Source of the DNA: an uncultured Butyricicoccus sp.
GTDB taxonomy: Bacteria; Bacillota; Clostridia; Oscillospirales; Butyricicoccaceae
Assembly (NCBI GenBank): GCA_900547195.1
Contig: URFQ01000024.1
Span: 1-29,745 of the forward strand
Direction of reading: 5' to 3'
Length of the DNA stretch: 29,745 nucleotides
Both the position numbers and the translations under genes were made by a program. Shown in pieces: positions 17,293 to 25,304 of this stretch (the stretch's first letter is position 1; every line of letters begins with the position of its first letter). Under the pieces are notes generated by a model. It was not told the origin of the DNA and searched no databases. It saw only the letters and a list, made by a program, of their open reading frames with translations.

Positions 17293-18132
17293 TTACTCAA
17301 CACCCATGTACTTGGTGATGAGATCGTCTACCTTGCCGTCCGTGTATTCAGCCAGCACCTCATTGATGACCGCCTGCAGGTCTTCCTGACCCTTCTGGAT
17401 GGCAAACGCATAATGCTCATCCGTCAGCTTCTCGGGCAGCAGCTCCAGCTTGCCGGCCTGTGCCTCTACAATCGCCTCCGCGGGCTTCTGGTCGATGATC
17501 ATCGCATCCGCCTTGCCCTGCGCCAGCATCATGCCTGCCTCAACGCCGGACTTGAACTTCAAGACATTGGCGTCCTTGATCTCAGAACCCGTGGTCTCGG
17601 TGTCGCCGGAAGCGTACCAGTCGCCCGTGGTGCCTTCCTGCACGGCAATGTTCTTGCCGGACAGCGCAGCGTCGTCAGCAGTCAGGCCGGAGCCGGCCGG
17701 AACGACAACCATCTGGGACGAGGTCACGTATTCATCCGAGAAATCAACCGACTTCAGGCGTTCTTCGGTGATGGTCATGCCCGCGGCGGCGAAATCGCCC
17801 TTGCCGGCGTTCAGCGCATCAATGATGCCGTCAAAATCCATATCGACAATCTTCAGCTTAACGCCGATTTTGTCCGCAACCGCCTGTGCGATTTCCGGGT
17901 CAACGCCCTGTACCGAGCCATCGTCGCCAAGGAACTCAAACGGCGGGAACTGCGCGTTGGTCAGCATCACAATTTCGCCCTTTTCCCGGATGGCGTCGAT
18001 CGTCGGGGTGGCGCTCTCCGAACCGGAAGCCGCGCCGCTGCTTGCCGCAGGGGCCTTATTTCCGCTGCCACACGCGGCCAGCGCGCCGGTCATCATGAAA
18101 GCTGCCAGCGCCAGTGCAATTTTCTTCTTCAT
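17293..18132 (-). CDS. Amino acid ABC transporter substrate-binding lipoprotein
   Basis: A 279-residue lipoprotein of SBP family 3 (polar amino acid binding). The signal peptide ends in the lipobox LAAC with Cys21, followed by a Gly/Ser/Ala linker (to about 45). The fold then begins at IREKGEIVMLTNAQFPPFEF. Further family blocks are GVDPEIAQAVADKIG, FDGIIDALNAGKGDFAAAGM and DEHYAFAIQKG. It is anchored to the outer face of the membrane and delivers its ligand to the permease. First gene of the operon, with its own promoter. The ligand is not decidable by eye. Confidence 0.95.
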   Translation of the reverse strand: MKKKIALALAAFMMTGALAACGSGNKAPAASSGAASGSESATPTIDAIREKGEIVMLTNAQFPPFEFLGDDGSVQGVDPEIAQAVADKIGVKLKIVDMDFDGIIDALNAGKGDFAAAGMTITEERLKSVDFSDEYVTSSQMVVVPAGSGLTADDAALSGKNIAVQEGTTGDWYASGDTETTGSEIKDANVLKFKSGVEAGMMLAQGKADAMIIDQKPAEAIVEAQAGKLELLPEKLTDEHYAFAIQKGQEDLQAVINEVLAEYTDGKVDDLITKYMGVE

Positions 18133-18201
18133 TGCAGATTTTCCTCCTCGAACGTGCGGGGAAACCGCGTTTTCCCGCTCCCTATTTTAGTTACAGGTAT
18201 T

Positions 18202-18229
18202 ATTATACACGGTTCCGAACGAATATCAA
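18202..18229 (-). promoter_or_regulatory. Promoter of the amino acid ABC operon
   Basis: On the minus strand TTGATA (18229-18224), a 16-bp spacer and TATAAT (18207-18202). Leader about 65 nt. No T-box or other riboswitch is visible in it. Confidence 0.75.
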
Positions 18230-18318
18230 GTGCCGTTTGTCCAAAACTCCGGGTTTTCTGCCCGATTTTTTTGTTTCTCCGAAAGCCGCCATGCATTTTT
18301 ATGCATTTTTCCATGCAT

Positions 18319-18338
18319 AAACGGCGTTTTGGCCGTTT
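18319..18338. terminator. Possible terminator after the HD-domain gene
   Basis: AAACGGC (18319-18325) pairs with GCCGTTT (18332-18338) around a 6-nt loop, 12 bp past the HD gene stop. The T-run is only three long on the minus strand and five on the plus strand. ATGCAT occurs three times just beside it, at 18291-18318. Confidence 0.4.
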
Positions 18339-18350
18339 TTCTGCATATCA

Positions 18351-18917
18351 CTATCCACAAACTTCCTGAACCCGCGCTTCGTCCGCCCGCATAGCCTCGA
18401 GCGTCTTTGCCAGCAGCTCGTCCAGCTCCCAGCCGAGCATCTGCGCACCCTTCGCGATGATTTCGCGCGAGCAGCCTGCCGCAAACTTTTTATCCTTATA
18501 TTTTTTCTTCAGGCTCTTGAGCTCCATATCCTGCACGCTCTTCGACGGGCGCATGAGCGCCGCCGCGCCGATTAGCCCGGTCAGCTCGTCGCAGGCAAAC
18601 AGCACTTTTTCCATTTCATGCTCGGGCGCCACATCCACCGTGATGCCCCAGCCGTGGCTGGCCGTCGCGTGGATCAGGCGCTCGTCTACGCCCTTTTCCC
18701 GCATGATCTCCTGTGATTTGATGCAGTGCTCCTCCGGATACTTTTCAAAATCCAAATCGTGCAGCAGGCCAGCATTCGCCCAGAAGCCGGCTTCTTCCTC
18801 ATAGCCAAGCTGCCCGGCCATCCAGCGCATCACGCCCTCCACCGTCACCGCGTGGCGCAGATGGAACGCTTCCTGATTGTATTCGGTGAGCAGGGCCCAA
18901 GCTTCTTCCCGTGTCAT
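18351..18917 (-). CDS. HD domain-containing protein (predicted phosphohydrolase)
   Basis: A 188-residue cytosolic protein. The HD metal site is seen as His22 (LRHAVTVEGVM), His53-Asp54 (LLHDLDFEKYPEEH) and a later Asp in FACDELTGLI. This is a compact, stand-alone HD hydrolase of the kind often annotated 'HD domain protein' or 'hydrolase'; members act on nucleotides or phosphomonoesters, but the substrate here is unknown. Start ATG at 18917 with AAGGAGG 10 bp upstream. It diverges from the MBOAT operon, and the two promoters share their -35 DNA. Confidence 0.9.
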   Translation of the reverse strand: MTREEAWALLTEYNQEAFHLRHAVTVEGVMRWMAGQLGYEEEAGFWANAGLLHDLDFEKYPEEHCIKSQEIMREKGVDERLIHATASHGWGITVDVAPEHEMEKVLFACDELTGLIGAAALMRPSKSVQDMELKSLKKKYKDKKFAAGCSREIIAKGAQMLGWELDELLAKTLEAMRADEARVQEVCG

Positions 18918-18951
18918 TGTTTCGGTTCCTCCTTATTTTTTATATGGTATC

Positions 18952-18981
18952 AGCATACCGCGGCCGATCGTAATTTGTCAA
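18952..18981 (-). promoter_or_regulatory. Promoter of the HD-domain gene
   Basis: On the minus strand TTGACA (18981-18976), an 18-bp spacer and TATGCT (18957-18952). Its -35 overlaps that of the divergent plus-strand promoter by 5 bp. Confidence 0.75.
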
Positions 18982-19003
18982 CGGCATGACTCTGTGTTAT
19001 AAT
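18975..19003 (+). promoter_or_regulatory. Promoter of the O-acylation operon
   Basis: TTGTCA (18975-18980), a 17-bp spacer and TATAAT (18998-19003), preceded by TGT as an extended -10. The leader to the ATG at 19093 is about 80 nt. Confidence 0.82.
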
Positions 19004-19092
19004 AAGATTGTATCGGGATTTTCCTGATTGTGACAACCGGACTGCCGCCGCGCCCGCCCGCGCGGAAAAGCCGCATTTGGAGCGTTTTGATT

Positions 19093-20553
19093 ATGTTATT
19101 TAACTCCTACTTTTTTATTTTCGTCTTTGTGCCGCTCAGCGTGACCGGCTATTTTGCGCTCAACCGCCTAACCCGGCCGCGCTACGCCGGTTACTTCCTG
19201 CTCGCGATGAGCCTGTGGTTTTACGGGGCAAACGACCTGCGCTCGCTGCCTGTCCTGCTTTCGAGCATTGTGCTCAACTATCTCATTGGCTCGTCCATCT
19301 TGTCCTCCCCCTATCGGCGCACCAAAACCGCCCTGCTTGTGTGCGGCATCCTGGCCAACCTTGCGGCGCTCGGCGTGTTCAAATACCTGAACTTCTTCCT
19401 GTCGAACGCGGCGTTCCTCATGGGCCGCTCCTACGACCCCATCCGGCTGCTCCTGCCGCTCGGCATCAGCTTTTTCACCTTCCAGCAGATTTCCTATCTG
19501 GTGGATGCGCGCCGCGGCGACGCGCCCAGCTACTCGCTCTCGGAATACGCGCTGTTCGCCTCCTTTTTCCCCTATGTCACCAGCGGCCCGATCGCGTTCC
19601 ACTCGGAAATCCTGCCGCAGCTGCGCGATGAGCACAAGCGCAAGCCGTCGGCCTGCAACCTGTCCCGCGGCCTGACTGCGTTCGCGTTCGGCCTGTTTAA
19701 AAAGGTGCTTGTGGCCGATACGCTCGGCAAGGCTGCCGATTGGGGCTGGTCGAATGTGGCGGAGCTGAACGCGCCCGCCGCGCTGGTCACCATCCTCGCG
19801 TACAGCTTGCAGCTCTATTTTGACTTTGCCGGTTACAGCGACATGGCGTCCGGCGTGGCGCTGTGCTTTAACATCGAACTGCCGGTGAACTTCGATTCCC
19901 CCTACCGCGCGCGGGACATCGCGGACTTCTGGAAGCGCTGGCACATCACCATGACCCGGTTTTTCACCCGCTATCTGTACATCCCGCTCGGCGGCTCACG
20001 CCGCGGCCTCGCGCGCACCTGCCTCAACACCCTGCTGATTTTCCTCGTGTCCGGCCTGTGGCACGGCGCGGCGTGGACGTTCATCTTGTGGGGTGCGCTG
20101 CATGGCGTGGCCATGGTGATCGCCCGCCTCATCAAAGCGCGCACCAACCGCCGCCTGCCGCTTCTCCCGGCATGGCTGCTCACGTTCGCGTTCGTGAACC
20201 TGTGCTGGGTGTTCTTCCGCGCACCGACCATCGCCGCGGGCGGGCAGCTCCTGTCCCGTCTGGCGCTCGGCGGCTGGGGCGCGCTGCCCGAAGGCCTGAC
20301 CGGCTGCTTCCTGACCACCGAATTTTCGTCGCTTGGGCAGTTTATCCCGCTTGACAGCGCCTTGTTTGCAGCCATTGTCTGCGTGCTGTTCCTGCTCGCC
20401 GCGCTCGCAGGCGCGGTATTCCCGCAGAACATGCAGCAGCGGCTGCTGCGGTTCCGCCCCAGCGTGCCGCTTTGCCTTGGCTCGGCTGCGCTGCTGTTCT
20501 GGTCGGTGCTGTCCCTGTCCGGCGTGAGCACGTTCCTGTATTTCACCTTCTGA
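19093..20553 (+). CDS. MBOAT family O-acyltransferase (AlgI/DltB-like)
   Basis: A 486-residue polytopic membrane enzyme of the MBOAT family. Such proteins move acyl (usually acetyl) groups from the cytosol to surface polysaccharides or teichoic acids. Family blocks: N-terminal MLFNSYFFIFVFVPLS, PLGISFFTFQQISYLVD (122-138), YSDMASG, the cytoplasmic DFWKRWHITMTRFFTRYLYI with His284, IPLGGSRRG, and the catalytic region SGLWHGAAWTF with His324. The ATG at 19093 matches the usual N-terminus and has GGAG upstream. It is followed after 10 bp by its likely SGNH partner. The acceptor polymer is unknown. Confidence 0.94.
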   Translation: MLFNSYFFIFVFVPLSVTGYFALNRLTRPRYAGYFLLAMSLWFYGANDLRSLPVLLSSIVLNYLIGSSILSSPYRRTKTALLVCGILANLAALGVFKYLNFFLSNAAFLMGRSYDPIRLLLPLGISFFTFQQISYLVDARRGDAPSYSLSEYALFASFFPYVTSGPIAFHSEILPQLRDEHKRKPSACNLSRGLTAFAFGLFKKVLVADTLGKAADWGWSNVAELNAPAALVTILAYSLQLYFDFAGYSDMASGVALCFNIELPVNFDSPYRARDIADFWKRWHITMTRFFTRYLYIPLGGSRRGLARTCLNTLLIFLVSGLWHGAAWTFILWGALHGVAMVIARLIKARTNRRLPLLPAWLLTFAFVNLCWVFFRAPTIAAGGQLLSRLALGGWGALPEGLTGCFLTTEFSSLGQFIPLDSALFAAIVCVLFLLAALAGAVFPQNMQQRLLRFRPSVPLCLGSAALLFWSVLSLSGVSTFLYFTF

Positions 20554-20563
20554 GGAGGCCGCT

Positions 20564-21649
20564 ATGTATAAAAAATATCTGGCCGGGCTGCTGGCGGCTG
20601 TCCTGGTTCTGCTGTCCCTGTGCGGCGCCGTGGTGTTCTATATTGACCCGTCTTTCCAGTATCATACCCCCGGCGGGCGCAGCGTCAAGGCGGTCTATCT
20701 CAACGAGCGCTACCAGAACGCCGGCTTTGCCAAAAACCTGGACTACGACACGGTCATCCTTGGCTCGTCGGTCACGGCGAACTTCCGTCCGTCGCAGTTC
20801 AACGAGCTGTTCGGCGCGAAGACGGTCAAGCTGACCTTCCCGGGCGGCTGCTTCTCGGACTTTGAGGCCGCGCTGAATCTGTGCTTTGACACGCACGACG
20901 TCAAGCGCGTCTTTTGGAGCATCGACCCCAAAATCCTGATGTCCGATTACGGCGACGAGCCGACGCCGCTCCCCACCTATCTGTATAACCGCAATCCGTT
21001 CGACGACGTCAAATACCTGTTCAACAAGGACGTGCTGCTCGAGCAGTGCGGCGAAAGCGTGCTCTCCACCCTGTCCGGGGATGAGCAGCCGCTCGACGAT
21101 GCGTTCACGTGGGACTGGAAATACGAGTTCTCGCATGAGCATTCGCTGTGGAGCTACGTCCGCCCGGACTGGAACGACAATCCGGAGCCCGCGGACGCCT
21201 ATGACGCGCAGATTGACCGCAATCTGGAGTGCATCCTGCGTTTTGTGAAGGCCCACCCGGACACCGAGTTTTATCTGTTCACCCCGCCGTACAGCATGCT
21301 CTACTGGGACCGCGTGCTGCGCGACGGCAGCTATGCCGCCGTCCTCGCGCTGTACGACCGCCTGATGACCGAGCTGCCCCAGCACGGCAATGTCCACTAT
21401 TACTGCTTCGCGGTTGACGAGGTCACCATCCCGCTCGGCAACTACACCGACGAGGTGCATTTTTCCGGCGAAATCAGCCGCTATCTGGTGCAGTATATGG
21501 CCGAACACGGCGGCATGACCGAGGCTGATATCCCAGCCATGCATACATTTTTCCGGAACCTTGTGGAAAACTACGATTTTGACAGCATGTTCCCGGAATC
21601 GGTGCGCGAAAACCCGCGCCGGGTGCGCACTCTTGACCCAGATTATTAA
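20564..21649 (+). CDS. Membrane-anchored SGNH-like O-acylation partner (DltD/AlgX-like)
   Basis: A 361-residue protein with an N-terminal signal anchor (about residues 5-26, LAGLLAAVLVLLSLCGAVVF) and an extracytoplasmic domain. The SGNH-type nucleophile region reads VILGSSVTANF (Gly67-Ser68-Ser69), and the C-terminal acid-His pair reads YTDEVHFSG (Asp296, His299). Proteins with this fold accept the acyl group exported by an MBOAT partner and put it on the surface polymer. GGAGG precedes the ATG and the gap to the MBOAT gene is 10 bp, so they form one unit. Subfamily naming (DltD, AlgJ/X, DHHW) is not certain from the sequence. Confidence 0.85.
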   Translation: MYKKYLAGLLAAVLVLLSLCGAVVFYIDPSFQYHTPGGRSVKAVYLNERYQNAGFAKNLDYDTVILGSSVTANFRPSQFNELFGAKTVKLTFPGGCFSDFEAALNLCFDTHDVKRVFWSIDPKILMSDYGDEPTPLPTYLYNRNPFDDVKYLFNKDVLLEQCGESVLSTLSGDEQPLDDAFTWDWKYEFSHEHSLWSYVRPDWNDNPEPADAYDAQIDRNLECILRFVKAHPDTEFYLFTPPYSMLYWDRVLRDGSYAAVLALYDRLMTELPQHGNVHYYCFAVDEVTIPLGNYTDEVHFSGEISRYLVQYMAEHGGMTEADIPAMHTFFRNLVENYDFDSMFPESVRENPRRVRTLDPDY

Positions 21650-21663
21650 AGGAGGCAATTTTT

Positions 21664-21972
21664 ATGTCCATCATCCATCTCACACAGGAAAACTACGACG
21701 AAACCATGCAGGCCGGCCTGCCCGTCCTGATTGATTTCTGGGCGGTCTGGTGCATGCCGTGCACCATGTTCTCCCCGATCATCGAGGAGGCCGCGCAGAA
21801 GCTGGAAGGCCGCGCGATTGTCGCCAAGGTCAACATTGACGAGCAGCCCGCCCTCGCGCAGCGTTTCGGCGTCATGTCCATCCCGACCGCTGTGGTCGTA
21901 AAGGACGGCAAGGAAGTCAACCGTTCGGTCGGCCTTGTGCCGCTGGAAAATGTGCTTGCGCTGATTGAGTAA
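21664..21972 (+). CDS. trxA: Thioredoxin with CMPC active site
   Basis: A 102-residue cytosolic thioredoxin without signal peptide. The redox site is WCMPC (Trp29, Cys30, Cys33), where canonical thioredoxin 1 has WCGPC; Met in place of Gly should shift the redox potential. The cis-Pro loop (MSIPTAVVVKDGK) and the rest of the fold are normal. AAAGGAGG precedes the ATG. The gene starts 14 bp after the SGNH-like gene and is followed by the operon terminator, so it is co-transcribed with the O-acylation pair. No thioredoxin reductase gene is near. Confidence 0.94.
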   Translation: MSIIHLTQENYDETMQAGLPVLIDFWAVWCMPCTMFSPIIEEAAQKLEGRAIVAKVNIDEQPALAQRFGVMSIPTAVVVKDGKEVNRSVGLVPLENVLALIE

Positions 21973-21980
21973 ACGGGCAG

Positions 21981-22022
21981 AGGCAGGAGCGGGAAGGGTT
22001 TCCCGCTCCTGCCGCCTTTTTT
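21981..22022 (+). terminator. Terminator of the MBOAT-SGNH-trx operon
   Basis: GGCAGGAGCGGGAA (21982-21995), a 3-nt loop, TTCCCGCTCCTGCC (21999-22012), then CGCC and six T residues. Strong and intrinsic, plus strand. Confidence 0.92.
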
Positions 22023-22055
22023 CCGTTGAATTTTTCTCTGAATTGAGGTGTTTTG

Positions 22056-22859
22056 ATGCGTATTGCCCTTTTGCAGACCGCTGTATGCGCGGACGAATCC
22101 ATAAATCTGGCGTCCGCTGCATCGGCTGTGCACTGGGCGGCAGACGCGGGCGCCGATATTGCCGTGCTGCCAGAAATGTTCTGCTGTCCATACGAGACCG
22201 CCGCGTTCCCCGCCTATGCCGAACCGCAGGGCGGGCCGCGCTGGAAAGCCCTGTCTGCGCTCGCGCGCGAGTGCCGGCTGTATCTGGTCGCAGGTTCGGT
22301 CCCCGAAGCGGACGGAAGCCGGCTTTACAACACCTCCTATGTCTTTGCGCCGGACGGCGCACAGGTTGCCCGTCACCGCAAGGTGCATCTCTTTGACATC
22401 GCGGTGGACGGCGGCCAGCGCTTCCGTGAATCGGATATCCTGTCTCCGGGCCGCGGCATCACCGTATTTGATACGCCGTTTTGCCGCTGCGGGCTGATGA
22501 TCTGCTACGATATCCGGTTTCCGGAATATATGCTGCAAGTCGCGCAGGCGGGCGCGGAAGTGATCTTCGTCCCCGCGTCCTTCAACCAGACCACCGGCCC
22601 CGCACACTGGGAGCTGCTTTTCCGCGCCCGTGCCATGGACAACCAGGTCTATCTGGCCGGGGTGGCCAGCGCGCTGGATGCACGCGCTTCCTATCACTCT
22701 TACGGGCATTCCATTGCGGTCTCCCCTTGGGGGACGATTCTGGCCCAGATGGATGCCGCGCCCGGCAACCGCGCGCTTGATCTTGACCTGTCCGAACCCG
22801 CCCGCCTCCGGCGGCAGATGCCCTTTTCTGTGCACCGCCGCGCCCGTGAAACCCGCTGA
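22056..22859 (+). CDS. Carbon-nitrogen hydrolase, omega-amidase (NIT2)-like
   Basis: A 267-residue nitrilase-superfamily amidase. The Glu-Lys-Cys triad is visible: Glu40 in AVLPEMFCCPY, Lys109 in HRKVHLFDI and Cys150 in GLMICYDIRFPE. The blocks HLFDIAVDGGQRFRESDILS and FNQTTGPAHWELLFRARAMD resemble NIT2/omega-amidase, which hydrolyses alpha-ketoglutaramate and alpha-ketosuccinamate and repairs deaminated glutathione in relatives. Start ATG at 22056 with GAGGTG 5 bp upstream; a TTG one codon earlier is rejected. It stands alone after a strong terminator. I see no clear promoter in the 33-bp gap, so it may depend on read-through. Confidence 0.92.
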   Translation: MRIALLQTAVCADESINLASAASAVHWAADAGADIAVLPEMFCCPYETAAFPAYAEPQGGPRWKALSALARECRLYLVAGSVPEADGSRLYNTSYVFAPDGAQVARHRKVHLFDIAVDGGQRFRESDILSPGRGITVFDTPFCRCGLMICYDIRFPEYMLQVAQAGAEVIFVPASFNQTTGPAHWELLFRARAMDNQVYLAGVASALDARASYHSYGHSIAVSPWGTILAQMDAAPGNRALDLDLSEPARLRRQMPFSVHRRARETR

Positions 22860-22910
22860 ATTCCCGGAAATCCCGGGGATGTTTTTCTGCTGCTTTCTCA
22901 ATTATATTTG

Positions 22911-22925
22911 ATTTGCAAAGCAAAT
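22911..22925. promoter_or_regulatory. Short palindrome in the promoter region of the NMO-like gene
   Basis: ATTTGC-AAA-GCAAAT is a perfect inverted repeat in the 147-bp AT-rich gap before the flavin enzyme gene. It overlaps the spacer of a weak promoter candidate, TTGATT (22908-22913), 17 bp, TATGCT (22931-22936). It may be an operator; no regulator is recognised. Confidence 0.35.
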
Positions 22926-23006
22926 TATGGTATGCTTGTATTATCAATATTTAGCGAATCAAATAATCAGACTGTCTAACTGATTTTCTGTGAGAGGAAT
23001 GAGCAT

Positions 23007-24071
23007 ATGAAACTATCGGAACTGAACATCGACGGCCTGCGCGCGCGCCTGCCGATCATCCAGGGCGGCATGGGCATTGGCATATCGCTGTCCCGTCTGG
23101 CTTCCGCAGTCGCCAACGAGGGCGGCGTGGGAATCATCTCCGGCGTACAGATTGGTTACCGCGACCCGCATTTCCGTGAGAATCCGGTGAAAGCGAACCT
23201 GAAAGCCATCGGCGAGGAGATCGCCAAAGCGCGCAAGCTGTCCCCGCATGGCGTGATTGGCATGAACTTTATGTCGATTGACAATCATTACAGTGAATAT
23301 GTACGCGAAGCGGTTAAAAACGGGATCGACCTGATCATCTCAGGCGCCGGCCTGCCGCTCGCGCTGCCCAAACTGGTGGCGGGCACCAAAACCCGTATCC
23401 TGCCCATTGTATCGTCGGCGCGCGCCTGCCGCCTGATCCTGACCAGCTGGCTCAAAAAGGACGGCCGCATGCCGGATGGCGTGGTGGTCGAAGGCCCGAT
23501 GGCGGGCGGCCATCTGGGCTTTAAACTGGACGACCTTCTTGCCGGTACCTATCAAAAGCTGGAAGACGCCCTCGCGGACGTCATCGCCTATGTACGTGAT
23601 TTCGAAGCCAAACACAACGTAAAAATCCCCGTCATTGCGGCGGGAGGCCTGAATTGCCATGAGGACATTGCACGGATGCTTTCCCTCGGCGCGGACGGCG
23701 TGCAGATGGGAACCGTCTTTGTCGCCACGGAGGAGTGCGACGCTTCCGATTATTTTAAGCAAACCTATGTAAACGCGAAGCCGGGCGATGCGCGTATTAT
23801 TCTCAGCCCAACCGGCTTTGCCGCCCGCGCGGTAAACACGGACTTTGTCCGTCAGGCCTACGACCGCGGCGGCGTCCCGGTCGAGCACTGCTTTGGCTGC
23901 ATGCCGAACCTGTGCCATCCGGATACCACGCCCTACTGCCTGTCCAACGCTCTGTTTCAGTCGGCGCGCGGCGAGGGCGGCCTGGTGTTCTGCGGCGCGC
24001 GTGTAGACGAGATCCACGAGGTCACGACCGTGCCCAAGCTGATGAGGCGGCTCGCCGGCGAACCCGCGTAA
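23007..24071 (+). CDS. Nitronate monooxygenase / FabK-like flavin oxidoreductase
   Basis: A 354-residue FMN-dependent TIM-barrel enzyme of the 2-nitropropane dioxygenase family. Family blocks are LPIIQGGMGIGIS (15-27), EGPMAGGHLGF with the catalytic-type His169, VIAAGGLNCHEDIARML (209-225) and LGADGVQMGT. The C-terminal cysteine group Cys295, Cys298, Cys303, Cys311 (CX2CX4CX7C) is typical of a clostridial branch and not of classical NMO; it might hold a metal or Fe-S cluster, which is inference. GAGAGG precedes the ATG. Proteins in this group are variously annotated as nitronate monooxygenase or enoyl-ACP reductase II; no fatty acid genes are next to it. Confidence 0.88.
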   Translation: MKLSELNIDGLRARLPIIQGGMGIGISLSRLASAVANEGGVGIISGVQIGYRDPHFRENPVKANLKAIGEEIAKARKLSPHGVIGMNFMSIDNHYSEYVREAVKNGIDLIISGAGLPLALPKLVAGTKTRILPIVSSARACRLILTSWLKKDGRMPDGVVVEGPMAGGHLGFKLDDLLAGTYQKLEDALADVIAYVRDFEAKHNVKIPVIAAGGLNCHEDIARMLSLGADGVQMGTVFVATEECDASDYFKQTYVNAKPGDARIILSPTGFAARAVNTDFVRQAYDRGGVPVEHCFGCMPNLCHPDTTPYCLSNALFQSARGEGGLVFCGARVDEIHEVTTVPKLMRRLAGEPA

Positions 24072-24077
24072 AAAGCA

Positions 24078-24110
24078 AAGCCTTCCCTTTTCCACGGGGA
24101 AGGCTTTTTT
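24078..24110 (+). terminator. Terminator of the NMO-like gene
   Basis: AAGCCTTCCC (24078-24087) pairs with GGGAAGGCTT (24097-24106), followed by TTTT, 6 bp after the stop codon. Confidence 0.9.
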
Positions 24111-24115
24111 GTGCC

Positions 24116-24147
24116 AAAAAGGCGCGCCCTACCGGACGCGCCTTTTT
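24116..24147 (-). terminator. Terminator of the flavodiiron protein gene
   Basis: AAAAAGGCGCG (24116-24126) pairs with CGCGCCTTTTT (24137-24147). It lies 12 bp past the minus-strand stop codon and is flanked by A/T runs, so it works both ways. It is adjacent to the plus-strand terminator. Confidence 0.88.
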
Positions 24148-24158
24148 CTTAATCGCTT

Positions 24159-25277
24159 TTAACCTCTGTAAAGCTGCTTGCGGATCGGCATGGTATGCCA
24201 GCCCAGGCTCTGCATAACCTCGTCGGCCTGCTTGGTGGCCTCGCCGCTCCAGCCGTAGGAACCGAACGCCAGGCCAATGCGGTCCTTGGGCTTCAGGCCC
24301 TTCATGTACGTCAGGAACGCCGCCATGGTGGGCATCATGTTGTTGTTCAGCGTGGAAGCGCCGATCATAATAAATTTGGCCTCCACAATATCGCCCATGA
24401 CCTGCGAATAGTGCTCGTCGCGCAGGCAGTGCACGGAAACCTTCTTGCCAAGGCCTTCGTACTCTTCCTTGATCTTCCGCGCCATCTCTTCGGTGGAGCC
24501 CCACATGGAATCATAAACGATCACGACCTTATCCATGTCGCACTCGTTCTTCGCCCAGCGGCCGTATGCCTCCACCATCTGCGGGACATACGAACGCAGG
24601 ATTACGCCATGGGACGGGCAGATCATGCCGATATCGAGCTTGGAAGCCTGCTCCAGTTCCTTCTGCACCTGCATGCCGAACGGCAGCACGATGTTGCCGT
24701 AATAGTCCATTGCGCGCTCCATGAGGCGCTCCAGCCCCATCTCGTCGTCGTAGGTCTCGCCGGTGCACACATGCTGGCCGAACGAATCGTTCGAGAACAG
24801 GATTTTCTCCTCTGCAAGGTAAGTAACCATGGAATCCGGCCAATGCACCATGGGGGTGGGCAGGAAGTGGAAGGTATACTTGCCGGTGGAAAGGGTATCG
24901 CCCGGCTTTACGAGGTTCCATTTGCAGTCCTCGAGGCCATAGTAGGCCTTGATGCCGCTCTTGGCGCCCTGTGTGCAATAAACTTCGAGATTTGGATTGC
25001 GTCTCAGAATCTCCGGGAAGGAACCCGAATGGTCGGGCTCAATGTGGTTCTGGATCAGCACATCAATCTTGTCGAGCGGCACGATCTCCTCGATGTTCCG
25101 GATGTACTGCTCGGTGAACTTGGCTTTGACGTTATCAATCAGGGTGATTTTGTCGTCAAGGACCAGATAGCAGTTGTAGGTTGCGCCATACGGCGTCTGA
25201 TAGCCGTGGAAGATGCGCACATCGGGATCAACGGCGCCCACAGCATAAATATTATCGCGAATTTTGATTGCAGCCAT
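24159..25277 (-). CDS. fprA: FprA-type flavodiiron protein
   Basis: A 372-residue A-type flavoprotein: an N-terminal metallo-beta-lactamase-like diiron domain and a C-terminal flavodoxin domain (from about 255, VIVYDSMWGSTEEMA). Iron ligands are seen as HIEPDH (His78, Glu80, Asp82, His83), the His of MVHWPDSM, the Asp of SNDSFG and the His of CPSHGVI. These enzymes reduce O2 to water or NO to N2O, protecting anaerobes; which one dominates is not readable. There is no fused rubredoxin, so a separate electron donor is needed. It stands 27 bp after secA on the same strand and may be co-transcribed. Its own terminator follows. Confidence 0.96.
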   Translation of the reverse strand: MAAIKIRDNIYAVGAVDPDVRIFHGYQTPYGATYNCYLVLDDKITLIDNVKAKFTEQYIRNIEEIVPLDKIDVLIQNHIEPDHSGSFPEILRRNPNLEVYCTQGAKSGIKAYYGLEDCKWNLVKPGDTLSTGKYTFHFLPTPMVHWPDSMVTYLAEEKILFSNDSFGQHVCTGETYDDEMGLERLMERAMDYYGNIVLPFGMQVQKELEQASKLDIGMICPSHGVILRSYVPQMVEAYGRWAKNECDMDKVVIVYDSMWGSTEEMARKIKEEYEGLGKKVSVHCLRDEHYSQVMGDIVEAKFIMIGASTLNNNMMPTMAAFLTYMKGLKPKDRIGLAFGSYGWSGEATKQADEVMQSLGWHTMPIRKQLYRG

Positions 25278-25304
25278 AACAGAGGTTACCTACCTTTCAA
25301 AGAT

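Noticed and set aside
18291..18318. Three copies of ATGCAT near the HD gene end, suggestive of a repeat array
   Set aside because: The copies are too few and irregular for a CRISPR or iteron array; short AT-rich palindromes like this arise easily.
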